This document shows, piece by piece, positions 17,158 to 25,528 of a stretch of 64,000 nucleotides of DNA. The translations under genes were made by a program, and so were the position numbers. The stretch is from assembly GCA_963837455.1 (NCBI GenBank), contig CAWINM010000001.1, positions 682,001 through 746,000 on the forward strand, in the 5' to 3' direction. The DNA comes from DASYQD01 sp963837455 (GTDB taxonomy: Bacteria > Acidobacteriota > Thermoanaerobaculia > Multivoradales > JAIOJS01). The notes under the pieces were generated by a model. The model searched no databases, was not told the DNA's origin, and was given only the letters and a program-made list of their open reading frames with translations. Each line of letters begins with the position of its first letter. Within the stretch, counting starts at the first letter, position 1.

Positions 17158-18794
17158 GCCTCGGCCTGGCGGCGCCGCTGTGGCTGCTCGCCCTCGCGGC
17201 GCTCGCCTTGCCGCTGGCACTCCACCTGCTCGCTCGCGGCCGCGGTCGCCGCGTGCGGGTGGGGAGCGTGCGGCTGCTCGCCACCGCACCGCCACGGCGG
17301 CCGCGCCGCCTGCAGCTGCAGCGACCCCTGCTGCTGCTGCTGCGCTGCCTGCTGCTCGCGGCGGCAGTGCTGGCGCTCGCGGGGCCGCAGCTGCGTCACG
17401 CGGCGGTGGCGGCGGCGCCGCGACGCCCCTGGGTGCTGCTCGACCCGGCGGTGGCGGTCCGCCTGGCCGGCTCGTCCATCCCCGCCCCGACGCTCGGCGC
17501 GGCCGGGGCGGCGGGCGCCGGCGACCCCGACGGCACGGCCACCCGTCCCGCGACACCGGGGGGGCTGCCACGCGGCGCCGGCGGCGCTGCCCTGCCCGTG
17601 GCGGTGCGCCGTGCGATCTCCCGCGGTGCCGAGGTCCACCTGCTCGCTACCGGGCTGCCGGCGCGCGGCGCGGTAGGCGACCTCGCCACCCTCCCCGACC
17701 TCGCCACGGTGCCGGGAGGGAGCTGGTCCCTCCTGCGGGAGACGGCCGCGGAGGCGCCTTCCGGCACCCCGTTGCTGGTCGTCACCGCGGGCCGACTGGG
17801 GGCCCTCCGCGGCGAGCGACCGGCGCTGGCGTCGGCGGTCACCTGGTACGAGCTCCCCGACACCGCCGTCAACCGCTGGCCCGCCGGCGCCTCTGCGAGC
17901 CCCGGTGGGCGCTCCCTCCTGGTGGGGTCGAGCGACACCGCGGCGACGACGTTCCGGCGCCAAGGGACGCTGGCGCCGGGAGCGGCATTCGCCCGCGTCC
18001 CGCCCGGCGACGCCGTCGCCGGCGACGACACGCTGCGCCTCGCGCCTCCACCGCGAGCGCGCGTGGCGCTGCTCGCCGCTCCCGGCCGTGAGGCCGACGC
18101 CGGCTACCTGCGCGCCGGGCTGGCGGCGGCCGCCGAGAGCGCCGGCGTCGAGCTCGAGCTCACCGGCAACAGGGGAACCCTGGAAGCGGTGGCCGGACCG
18201 GCAGGCGCGGCTGCCGGCACGCGCCCGCCAGGGCTCGTCTTCTGGCTCGCCGACGCGCCGCCACCACCGGCGCTGCTCGCCGCGGCCCGCGCCGGCACGC
18301 TCTTGGTGAGCGACAGCGGACTACCCAAGGAGGCCTGCGGGGGAGCGTTCCTGGCCGTGCCGGCCACCTCCCCGGTGGTGCTCCACCGCTGCGCCGGCAG
18401 CGGCGCGGCAGCCGGTCAGACCGGCGCCGACGCGCTGGCGCTCTGGCGCACCGCAGGCGGCCGCGCCGTGCTCACCGCCACCACGCTGGGCGAGGGGCGC
18501 TGGCTCCGCTTCGCCGGCCGCTTCCACCCGGCGTGGTCGTCGCTGGTCCTTTCCGCCGGCTTCCCGGAATGGCTGCGCGCGCTGCTGGAGGGGGTGTCGG
18601 GAGGCACGCCCACGGCCGAGATCGCCACCTCGGACCGCCGCAGCGACGGCGGCCAGGGAGCGCCCAGCCGCGCCCCAGCCACCGCCAACGCACATCCCGC
18701 CCCACCTCCACCCTCTCCGTCACCCGAGCGGCTGCTCTGGCTGCTGCTCTTCCCGGCGCTGGTTGCCGAGCGCTGGCTGGCCATGCGCCGATGA
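17154..18794 (+). CDS. BatA-like membrane protein with degenerate VWA metal site
   Basis: 546 residues from GTG at 17154 (GTGA overlap with the DUF58 stop). The BatA N-terminal module is clear: LGLAAPLWLLALAALALPLA, HLLARGRGRRVRVGSVRLL, then a second helix near residues 55-75. The next segment would be VWA, but the MIDAS reads LLDPAVAV instead of DxSxS, so metal binding is probably lost. It ends with a C-terminal helix (LLWLLLFPALVAERWLAMRR). Compared with the copy at 1895 this looks like a structural rather than a metal-dependent member. The stop overlaps the next ATG (ATGA). Confidence 0.82.
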   Translation: MSLGLAAPLWLLALAALALPLALHLLARGRGRRVRVGSVRLLATAPPRRPRRLQLQRPLLLLLRCLLLAAAVLALAGPQLRHAAVAAAPRRPWVLLDPAVAVRLAGSSIPAPTLGAAGAAGAGDPDGTATRPATPGGLPRGAGGAALPVAVRRAISRGAEVHLLATGLPARGAVGDLATLPDLATVPGGSWSLLRETAAEAPSGTPLLVVTAGRLGALRGERPALASAVTWYELPDTAVNRWPAGASASPGGRSLLVGSSDTAATTFRRQGTLAPGAAFARVPPGDAVAGDDTLRLAPPPRARVALLAAPGREADAGYLRAGLAAAAESAGVELELTGNRGTLEAVAGPAGAAAGTRPPGLVFWLADAPPPPALLAAARAGTLLVSDSGLPKEACGGAFLAVPATSPVVLHRCAGSGAAAGQTGADALALWRTAGGRAVLTATTLGEGRWLRFAGRFHPAWSSLVLSAGFPEWLRALLEGVSGGTPTAEIATSDRRSDGGQGAPSRAPATANAHPAPPPPSPSPERLLWLLLFPALVAERWLAMRR

Positions 18795-21067
18795 GCCAGC
18801 CTCTCCGCCAACCGCCGCCGGCCGCAAGAGTGGCCGTCGCCGCAAGCCGCGGCCCTGCCGGCAGCTACGACATCGTCGCCGCCGCCGCCGCGTGCCTCGC
18901 GGCCCTCGCCGTGCACTGGCGGCGTCGCCGCCTACTGGCGAGCGCCGGAGCGGCGCTCGGGGCCGGCCTTCCCCTCGCCGTGGCAGCCCTCCGTCTCGCC
19001 CCCGCCGGCGACGGCCCGCCGCTGGCTCTCGCCGCGCTCCTGCTGCCGGTGGCCATCGCTTTGCTGCTGGCGCGGCGCCGCGCCGCCGACCCCGGCCCCG
19101 TCGCCGCTCACCTCGACCGCCGCCTGCCCGCGCTCGCCGACAGCGCCGTTCTGCTGCTCGCTCCCGCCGGGCTGCCGCCCCTGCAGCGCCTGCAGCAGCG
19201 TCGCGCTGCCGTGCTGCTCGTCGCGGAGCCGGAGGCACGGCTGCGAGCACTTCTGCCCCGGTGTCCGCTGCGGCGGGCTCTGGCGGCGCTCGCCGGCGGT
19301 CTCACGCTTGCGGTGGCGCTCTGGTTGGCTCCCTTGCCGGCCGCTCCAACCGGCCGCAGGCTGGTGGCGAGGCCATCTGGCGAGCACCACCCCCCACCGC
19401 CCGCCCAGCTGCGCGGACTCGCGGTGCGCGTCCGCCCGCCTGCCTACACCGGCCGGCCGGCGCGCATCTCGAAGGGCCTCGGCGCCAGCGCCGAGGAGGG
19501 GAGCACGGTGAGCTGGGAAGTCGACGCCGCCCCCGCGGTAACCGCGGCAGCGCTGCTCTTCGACGAGGCAGAGCGGGTGCCTTTGCGCCGCTCGTCCGCC
19601 GGAAACTTCACCGGCGCCGCCATCGCTGGCGCGCCACGACTGGTCCGGCTGCTGCTCGCCGGCGACGCTGGAGAGCTCTGGCGCTCGCCGCCGGCACGTC
19701 TCGAGGTGCTCGCGGATCGCCCCCCCACCCTCGAGCTGCTGGCGCCGGCAGCGCTGGTGGTGCAACGACCGGCAGCGAACGGAGGCACGCTGCCGTTGGC
19801 GGTCGCCCTCGCCGACGACTACGGGGTGAGCGCCGCGGAGCTGGTAGCCACCGTCGCCGCCGGCAGCGGCGAGGAGGTGCGCTTCGCGGAGCGGCGGCTG
19901 CCACTTCCGGTGCATCAGCAGGCGGCACGCCAGGTGGTGCGACGGACGCTCGATCTCTCCGCGCTCGGCTTCGGTGGCGGTAACGAGCTCTACCTGCACG
20001 TCGAGGCGCGCGACGCGCGACGACCGCGCCCCGACGCCCCGCCGCAGCCCAACCAGGTGCGCTCGCCGACAGTGGTGGTGCGCGCGCTCGGCGAGCGGCG
20101 GCAGAGCGCGCCGTTCGGGACCGGGCTGCCGGTGATCGTCGGCCCCGAGCTCTTCCGCAGCCAGCGCCAGGTGGTCCTCGACACCCAGCGGCTCCTCGCC
20201 GAGGCACCGCGCCTCGCCGCCGCCGAGGTGCTGCGCCGCTCGCGCGACATCGGCTTCGACCAGCGCGCCCTGCGCCTGCGCTACGGCGGCCTGCTCGGCC
20301 AGGAGGTCGAAGAGGGGCGCGCGACCAGCCCCGAGGAAGAGGGCGGACCGCCACCCGGTGGCGCGGGCGCCTATGGGCTCGGAGGCGTCGCGGCGGTGCC
20401 CGGCGCACTCATCCACGAGCACGACAGCGCCGAGAGCACCGAGAACGCCTCCTTCTTCGCCGAGCCGGTGCGGCGCAAGCTGCGGGCGATGCTGGCCGCG
20501 ATGTGGGACGCCGAGGGGGCGCTCGCCGTCGGCACGCCGCGCGCCGCGCTGCCGCACGAGCTCACCGCCCTCGACCTGCTCAAGCAGGTGCAGCAGGCGG
20601 ATCGCGTCTACGTGCCGAAGAGTGGGGCCGAGGGGGCACCCCTCGACCCTGCCCGCCGGCTGAGCGGTGAGCTGCGCGGCGTCCACGACCTCGCCGCGAG
20701 CGAGAGACCGCTTGCGGCCGAGCCGGTGCTCGCCGCCGCGCTCGACACGCTGGCCGCTCTCGCCCCGGCCACCGGCGCGACGGCGGTGACGGCGCATGGC
20801 ACCGCTGCCACGGTCTCGCCGGCGGCGCTCGCCCGACTGCGCCCGGCGTTGGCGGAGCGCGCACGCGCCGGCTCAGGCGCCGCGCTCGACGCACTGCCGG
20901 CGCTCGACGCGCTGGAGCAGGGGAGGCGGCCCGCCGCCGCCGCGCGCGACGCGCTCGAGCGGGCCCTATGGGAGCTGGTGCCGTTCCCGGAGGCGCCGGT
21001 GCGCGGCACCGCGCCACCGGGCCGCCTGTGGGAACGGTACCGCGCCCACCTGGGAGGGACGCCTTGA
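18791..21067 (+). CDS. DUF4175-like large membrane protein
   Basis: 758 residues from ATG at 18791 overlapping the upstream stop. Helices at about residues 25-45, 50-66 and 72-90 precede a soluble loop, with a further helix near 158-178. The large central region is beta-rich (VRVRPPAYTGRPAR near 208, LADDYGVSAAELV near 340), as in DUF4175/tyrosine-rich Bat-associated proteins, followed by a charged helical C-terminal part. Family knowledge: DUF4175 proteins accompany MoxR/BatA clusters; their function is unknown. The protein at 9937 resembles only the N-terminal third. Coupled by TTGA to the next gene. Confidence 0.8.
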   Translation: MSQPLRQPPPAARVAVAASRGPAGSYDIVAAAAACLAALAVHWRRRRLLASAGAALGAGLPLAVAALRLAPAGDGPPLALAALLLPVAIALLLARRRAADPGPVAAHLDRRLPALADSAVLLLAPAGLPPLQRLQQRRAAVLLVAEPEARLRALLPRCPLRRALAALAGGLTLAVALWLAPLPAAPTGRRLVARPSGEHHPPPPAQLRGLAVRVRPPAYTGRPARISKGLGASAEEGSTVSWEVDAAPAVTAAALLFDEAERVPLRRSSAGNFTGAAIAGAPRLVRLLLAGDAGELWRSPPARLEVLADRPPTLELLAPAALVVQRPAANGGTLPLAVALADDYGVSAAELVATVAAGSGEEVRFAERRLPLPVHQQAARQVVRRTLDLSALGFGGGNELYLHVEARDARRPRPDAPPQPNQVRSPTVVVRALGERRQSAPFGTGLPVIVGPELFRSQRQVVLDTQRLLAEAPRLAAAEVLRRSRDIGFDQRALRLRYGGLLGQEVEEGRATSPEEEGGPPPGGAGAYGLGGVAAVPGALIHEHDSAESTENASFFAEPVRRKLRAMLAAMWDAEGALAVGTPRAALPHELTALDLLKQVQQADRVYVPKSGAEGAPLDPARRLSGELRGVHDLAASERPLAAEPVLAAALDTLAALAPATGATAVTAHGTAATVSPAALARLRPALAERARAGSGAALDALPALDALEQGRRPAAAARDALERALWELVPFPEAPVRGTAPPGRLWERYRAHLGGTP

Positions 21068-22956
21068 GCGGCCACTTCGCTGCCGGCGCCGGCATGCTCG
21101 CCGCCCTCAGCGCGCTCGCGGCGCTTGCCTGGCTGGGGGTGGCGGCTCTCGAGTGGCGCCGGTACGCCGGCCGCCGGCGGGCGGTGCGACGGCTGCTCCT
21201 CGCCGCGGTCTGCGGCGCCCTCCTGCTGCTCGCGGCGCGGCCGCGGCACCTGGCGACCCGGCGAGGAGGCGAGGTCGTGCTGCTCACCACCGGCGCCACC
21301 CCCGCCGACATCGGGGCGGCCACCGTGGGTGGCCGCCGGGCGTTCGCGGTCCCCGCCGGCGCCGGGGAGCCCGCCCTCCCCGCCGGCGCAACCGCCCTCC
21401 CCGACGCCGCCGCGCTGCTGCGCCTCCACCCCGAGACCCTGGGCCTGCGCGTCTTCGGTCATGGGCTCGCCGCCTGGGAGCTCGCAGAGCTGCCCCTGCC
21501 GGTGGTGGCCGTACCGCCCCCACCCCTGCCCTTCGGCGTCGCCCGCATCGACTGGAGCCGCCGGCTGGCGCTCGGGGAGGCGCTCGAGGTCAGCGGGCTC
21601 GCGACCGGTGTGCCTCCTGGTGGGGCGACGGTGCGGCTGGCGGGAGCCGCCATCGCGGAGAGCGCCACCCGACTGGCCGCGGGCTCGTCGCCGTTCCGCC
21701 TTCGCGTCACCCCGCGAGGTCCTGGACACCACCTGCTGGCGCTGCGGCTCGAGGCACCCGGACGCTCCGCGGTGGTCGAGTCGATCGACGCCGAGGTGGT
21801 GGCAACGCCACCCCCGGCGGTCCTCTGGCTCGAGGCGGCGCCCTCGACCGAGGGGCGCGAGGTGAAGCGCTGGCTGGCGGAGAGCGGCGGCGCCCTCGCC
21901 TGGCGGGCTCGCCTCTCGCGTGGCATCGAGCGCGACGAGGTGGTGGGGCTGCCGCCATTGCCGCATGGGCCGCTCACCTTGCCGCTGCTGCGCCGCTTCG
22001 ACCTGGTGGTGGCTGACCGCCGCGCCCTCGCCGGACTCGGCGCCGCGGAGACGGCGGCGCTCGCCACCGCGGTGCGCGAGTCGGGTGTGGGGCTGCTGAT
22101 GCGGGCTGGCGACGACGCCACTCCGGCCGCGCTCGGCGTCGACTTCCCCCTGCGACCCCTCCCCGGCGGCGAGCTCGCCGCCCGCCTGCCGGGCCCGACG
22201 GGAGGGTCGGCACCGCTCGCCCTCCCGGCGCGGGAGATCGCACCGGCCACCGCCCTCGTGCCGCTCGTCGAGGACCGCGAGGGGAGGCTGCTCGCTGCCT
22301 GGCGGCCCGAGGGCAGCGGCGCGGTGGGCCTGACCCTCGTCGACGGCACCTGGCGCTGGGTGCTCTCGGGCCACGCCGCCGACCATCGCCGCTTCTGGCG
22401 GCAGGTCATCACGGCGATGGCGCGGCCGGTCGGCGCCAATCCGGGCTGGCAGCCACCTCGCGGCCCCCTGCTCGTCGGCCGGCCGGTGACGCTCACTCGC
22501 GAAGGTGACGTCGGGCCCGGCATCCCACGGGCGACGGTACGCACGCCGCGCAACGGGACCCTGCACCTGTCGCCGCGACAGGATGCCGCCGAGGCGGACC
22601 GGTGGACTACCACCTGGTGGCCACGCGACTCGGGCTGGCATCGGCTCGGCGACGAGCCCGCGTGGGTGTGGGTGACACCCGCCGAGCGCTGGTCGACCTG
22701 GCGGCTGGCTGGGCGGCAGGATGCCACCGCGACGCGGGCGCTGGCGCCGCCGCCGTCCCGAGCCACGGTCACGACCGTGGGGGCGCCGGAGCCGCTGCCG
22801 CGCTGGCCGCTCTTCCTCCTCTTCGTCCTCGCCCTGGCAGCGCTGTGGGCCGACGAGCAACTCGGCGCGGCGCCTGGCGGTCAGCGCCAGGTGACGAGCG
22901 ACCAGACCACCGAGGCGGCGCTGGCGAGCAGGCAGAGCACACCGCCGATGAGGTGA
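21064..22956 (+). CDS. GATase-like membrane protein, last gene of the second MoxR/Bat operon
   Basis: About 630 residues. Start is probably TTG at 21064 (TTGA overlap); an ATG at 21094 is an alternative. Two N-terminal helices near residues 10-30 and 42-60, a beta-rich middle, a region around FDLVVADRRALAGLGAAETA (about residue 310) that looks like a class I glutamine-amidotransferase-like fold without a catalytic Cys, and a C-terminal anchor (WPLFLLFVLALAALWADEQL). It corresponds by position to the protein at 1-1898 in the other operon but has no recognisable VWA. The last 76 bases overlap the rhomboid gene on the other strand, so the final 25 codons are less certain. Confidence 0.72.
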   Translation: MSGHFAAGAGMLAALSALAALAWLGVAALEWRRYAGRRRAVRRLLLAAVCGALLLLAARPRHLATRRGGEVVLLTTGATPADIGAATVGGRRAFAVPAGAGEPALPAGATALPDAAALLRLHPETLGLRVFGHGLAAWELAELPLPVVAVPPPPLPFGVARIDWSRRLALGEALEVSGLATGVPPGGATVRLAGAAIAESATRLAAGSSPFRLRVTPRGPGHHLLALRLEAPGRSAVVESIDAEVVATPPPAVLWLEAAPSTEGREVKRWLAESGGALAWRARLSRGIERDEVVGLPPLPHGPLTLPLLRRFDLVVADRRALAGLGAAETAALATAVRESGVGLLMRAGDDATPAALGVDFPLRPLPGGELAARLPGPTGGSAPLALPAREIAPATALVPLVEDREGRLLAAWRPEGSGAVGLTLVDGTWRWVLSGHAADHRRFWRQVITAMARPVGANPGWQPPRGPLLVGRPVTLTREGDVGPGIPRATVRTPRNGTLHLSPRQDAAEADRWTTTWWPRDSGWHRLGDEPAWVWVTPAERWSTWRLAGRQDATATRALAPPPSRATVTTVGAPEPLPRWPLFLLFVLALAALWADEQLGAAPGGQRQVTSDQTTEAALASRQSTPPMR

Positions 22957-23723
22957 TCGATCCGCTCCGGGCGCAGCGGGTCGAGCCAGTACGAGAGCAG
23001 CCAGCCGCCGGCGAAGCCGCCGAGGTGGGCCCAGTTGTCGACGCCGGGGAAGAGCAGGCCAAAGACGAACATGGCGAGCGCCCACGTCCACACCATCTGG
23101 CCGAGCGCCCGGCTGCCGCCGCGCCGGCTGTAGTGGAGCAGCGCACCGAGCAGGCCGAAGAACCCCGCCGAGGCGCCGAGGGTGATGCCGCCACCGCCCA
23201 GCACGTGCAGGAGGATCCCCGGCATGAAGAGGCTGAGCGAGCTCGCCACGAAGCCGATGACGCCCGAGAGGGTGTAGATGATCCAGGCCCGCCCGGTGCC
23301 GTAGAGCTGCTCGACAGCGGGAGCGATCTGGCGAAGCGCCAGCAGGTTGAGGCCGATGTGCAGGAGGTTGGCGTGCAGCCAACCGGCGGAGAGCACGGTC
23401 CACCAGCGATGGTAGTGGAGCACCGGCAGGGCGCCGCTGGCACCAAAGGCCAGCATCCGCTCCTGCGACAGCGCGAAGAAGCCTCCGGCCGCGGCGCCGA
23501 TGCCGCGCGGATCGGTGATCAGCGCGGCGACGTAGAGTGCCCCGCAGGCCCAGCCGAGCAGCGGCCACAGGCTCAGCCCGCCACCGAGCCGTCGCACCAC
23601 GCCGGTGAGCCCCCACATGCCGGGAGCCGGACGGCCGCAGAACGGACACTTCGACTCGCTCGCCCCCACCAGCCGCCCGCAGCCGGGGCACACCACCGAT
23701 CCGCTGCGTTTGCGTCCCAGCAT
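22881..23723 (-). CDS. Rhomboid family intramembrane serine protease with N-terminal zinc ribbon
   Basis: 280 residues. The N-terminus has two Cys pairs, CPGC (residues 12-15) and CPFC (26-29), forming a rubredoxin-like zinc ribbon facing the cytoplasm. Six helices follow. Rhomboid catalytic features are present: the catalytic Ser in GASAGFFGLLG (about residue 185), HANLLHIGLNLLAL as the helix-2 His/Asn signature, and a helix-6 His in NWAHLGGFAGG. Rhomboids cleave single-pass membrane proteins. A TACTAAGAT sequence (-10 like) ends about 10 bases before the ATG, implying a very short leader. The 3' end overlaps the convergent plus-strand gene by 76 bases. Confidence 0.9.
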   Translation of the reverse strand: MLGRKRSGSVVCPGCGRLVGASESKCPFCGRPAPGMWGLTGVVRRLGGGLSLWPLLGWACGALYVAALITDPRGIGAAAGGFFALSQERMLAFGASGALPVLHYHRWWTVLSAGWLHANLLHIGLNLLALRQIAPAVEQLYGTGRAWIIYTLSGVIGFVASSLSLFMPGILLHVLGGGGITLGASAGFFGLLGALLHYSRRGGSRALGQMVWTWALAMFVFGLLFPGVDNWAHLGGFAGGWLLSYWLDPLRPERIDHLIGGVLCLLASAASVVWSLVTWR

Positions 23724-23809
23724 CGAGGCGGCATCTTAGTACCGCCGACCACACCCACGAGAAGGAAGTCGCTGCGGGCGCCGCTCTAAGCAAGCAAACG
23801 GACAGCTAC

Positions 23810-25444
23810 ATGCCCGACTCCCAACGTCGCTGCCTGCTCGCGGTCCTCGCCACCCTGGTCGCGGTGCCGTCGTTCGCCGCCCCGGGGCTCGACGCCGGCG
23901 ACCGCTCGACAGCCGTCGCCGCCGCCGGTGGCGAGGAGAGCGTCGCCGTCGACCTGCGCACCGTCCCCTTCTACGCCGTCGACGACAAGGGTACGCCGGT
24001 GTTCGACCTCTGCGCCGACGAGGTCGAGTTGCGCGTCGACGGCAAGGCGGTGCCGATCGACACCTTCGACCGCCATCGCCTCGGCGAGACCACCGACGCG
24101 CATGCCGCGGCCGCCGGTGGTGAGGCGCCGCCGTTTCGGCGCGATGTCTTCCTCCTCATCGACCAGGCATTTCTCTCCCTCGCCGGCCTCCGCAACGCGC
24201 GCACCATGGCGACGGCGCTCACCGCGAGCTTCGCCCCGAGCGACCGCCTGTTCCTCATCGTCAACGATGCGCAGCACGGCTTCCGCATCGTCCTCGGTCC
24301 GCTCGCCGGCGACGCCGCCGGGCGGGAGAGGATGCAGCAGCGCATCGCGCAGCTCGACCCCGAGCACGATCGCCTCTCCAGCGAGGGGACCAGCCTCCCT
24401 CCCCTCGTCATGGGGAGCGCGCGCAATGGCGTTCCTGCCTCGCAGCTGCATGTCCTCTACGGCGAGTCCGCCTCCCTCGAGGAGTCGCAGTACCTCGTCG
24501 CCGCCGAGCAACTGGCGAAAGCGCTGCGCATGCTCGCCCTGCAGCTGGGACGCACCGGCACGCCCAAGCTGCTGGTGACGCTCACTCCCGGGCTCGACGC
24601 CGAGGCCTACTTCGAGGGCGACGCCGCGCCAGCCAACTACGTCTCCAACGGCGACCCGCTGGGAGCCCACTTCGACCTTCGCAGCTCCGAGCCGCTGGTC
24701 GAGGCTTTTGCGCCAGCCTTCGCCGCGCTCGCGGCATCGGGAACCAACCTCGTGCTCGTCAACCCCGACGGTGACCGTCATGACGGCCACGACTACCTCG
24801 AGCAGATGCGCGAGGTAGTGGGCGGTGTGGTGCTCGACCACGCGGCGCCCGAGGTGCTGGCGCAAGAGGTGGCACGCACCAGCGCCGCCCTCTACGTGGT
24901 GGGCTTCTACGCCCGGCCGGAGACGCCGCTATCGACCGGCGCCCCCATCGAGGTCCTGGTGCGCCGCCCCGGCGTGCGGGCGCTGGCACCGCGGGCGGTT
25001 CGCTCGCCCCGTCCCTGGCGCTCGCTCGACCGCGAGGAACGACGCCTGGCCGTGCTCGACCTCGTGCAGCGCGCGGCCTACGCGCAGCCCGATGGCCCCC
25101 AGCCCGAGCTCTCGGCTCGACCGCTGCAGGCGCATATACAGGCGCTCACTAGCGCCGACGCCAACGGCCCGCGGCAGCTCGAGCTCGTGGGCACCTGGCC
25201 CGCGGAGCTCGGCGGCCACGACGTCGAGGTCTACGAGGTGCTGCTGCGGGCACCCGAGGGAGGTCGAGCGCCGCAGCTGCTTTCCTTCCGGGAGAGCGCG
25301 CGGCACGTGCCGGCCGACCCGCTAGACCTCGAGCTCGCCGCCGTGTCGGGGCCGCAGGTGTGGGCGGTGGTGCTGGTCGACCCCGCCAGCGGCGCCACCT
25401 GCCTGCGCCGGCTGCTGCTCACTCCCGAGCCCCCGTCGCGCTAG
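23810..25444 (+). CDS. Secreted VWFA-related (acidobacterial type) protein, copy 1
   Basis: 544 residues with a signal peptide (hydrophobic residues 9-22, AXA at about 21-23). The pattern VAVDLRTVPFYAVDDKG, EVELRVDGKAVPIDTFDR, RRDVFLLIDQAFLSLAGL and SDRLFLIVNDAQHGFRIVLG resembles the VWFA-related domain widespread in Acidobacteria. The metal site is degenerate (IDQAFLS in place of DxSxS). The C-terminal 200 residues include the block RSPRPWRSLDREERRLAVLD shared with the next gene. Function of the family is unknown; probably envelope or secreted adhesion. Its neighbour 85 bases downstream is a full-length paralogue. Confidence 0.82.
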   Translation: MPDSQRRCLLAVLATLVAVPSFAAPGLDAGDRSTAVAAAGGEESVAVDLRTVPFYAVDDKGTPVFDLCADEVELRVDGKAVPIDTFDRHRLGETTDAHAAAAGGEAPPFRRDVFLLIDQAFLSLAGLRNARTMATALTASFAPSDRLFLIVNDAQHGFRIVLGPLAGDAAGRERMQQRIAQLDPEHDRLSSEGTSLPPLVMGSARNGVPASQLHVLYGESASLEESQYLVAAEQLAKALRMLALQLGRTGTPKLLVTLTPGLDAEAYFEGDAAPANYVSNGDPLGAHFDLRSSEPLVEAFAPAFAALAASGTNLVLVNPDGDRHDGHDYLEQMREVVGGVVLDHAAPEVLAQEVARTSAALYVVGFYARPETPLSTGAPIEVLVRRPGVRALAPRAVRSPRPWRSLDREERRLAVLDLVQRAAYAQPDGPQPELSARPLQAHIQALTSADANGPRQLELVGTWPAELGGHDVEVYEVLLRAPEGGRAPQLLSFRESARHVPADPLDLELAAVSGPQVWAVVLVDPASGATCLRRLLLTPEPPSR

Positions 25445-25528
25445 CCGAGGGGGCAGACTGGGTGCGGCTTGCTGGAAGCACGAAGGAAGAGGCCGCCACC
25501 GCGTCTCTAACCAGGCGAAGGGGACCCG

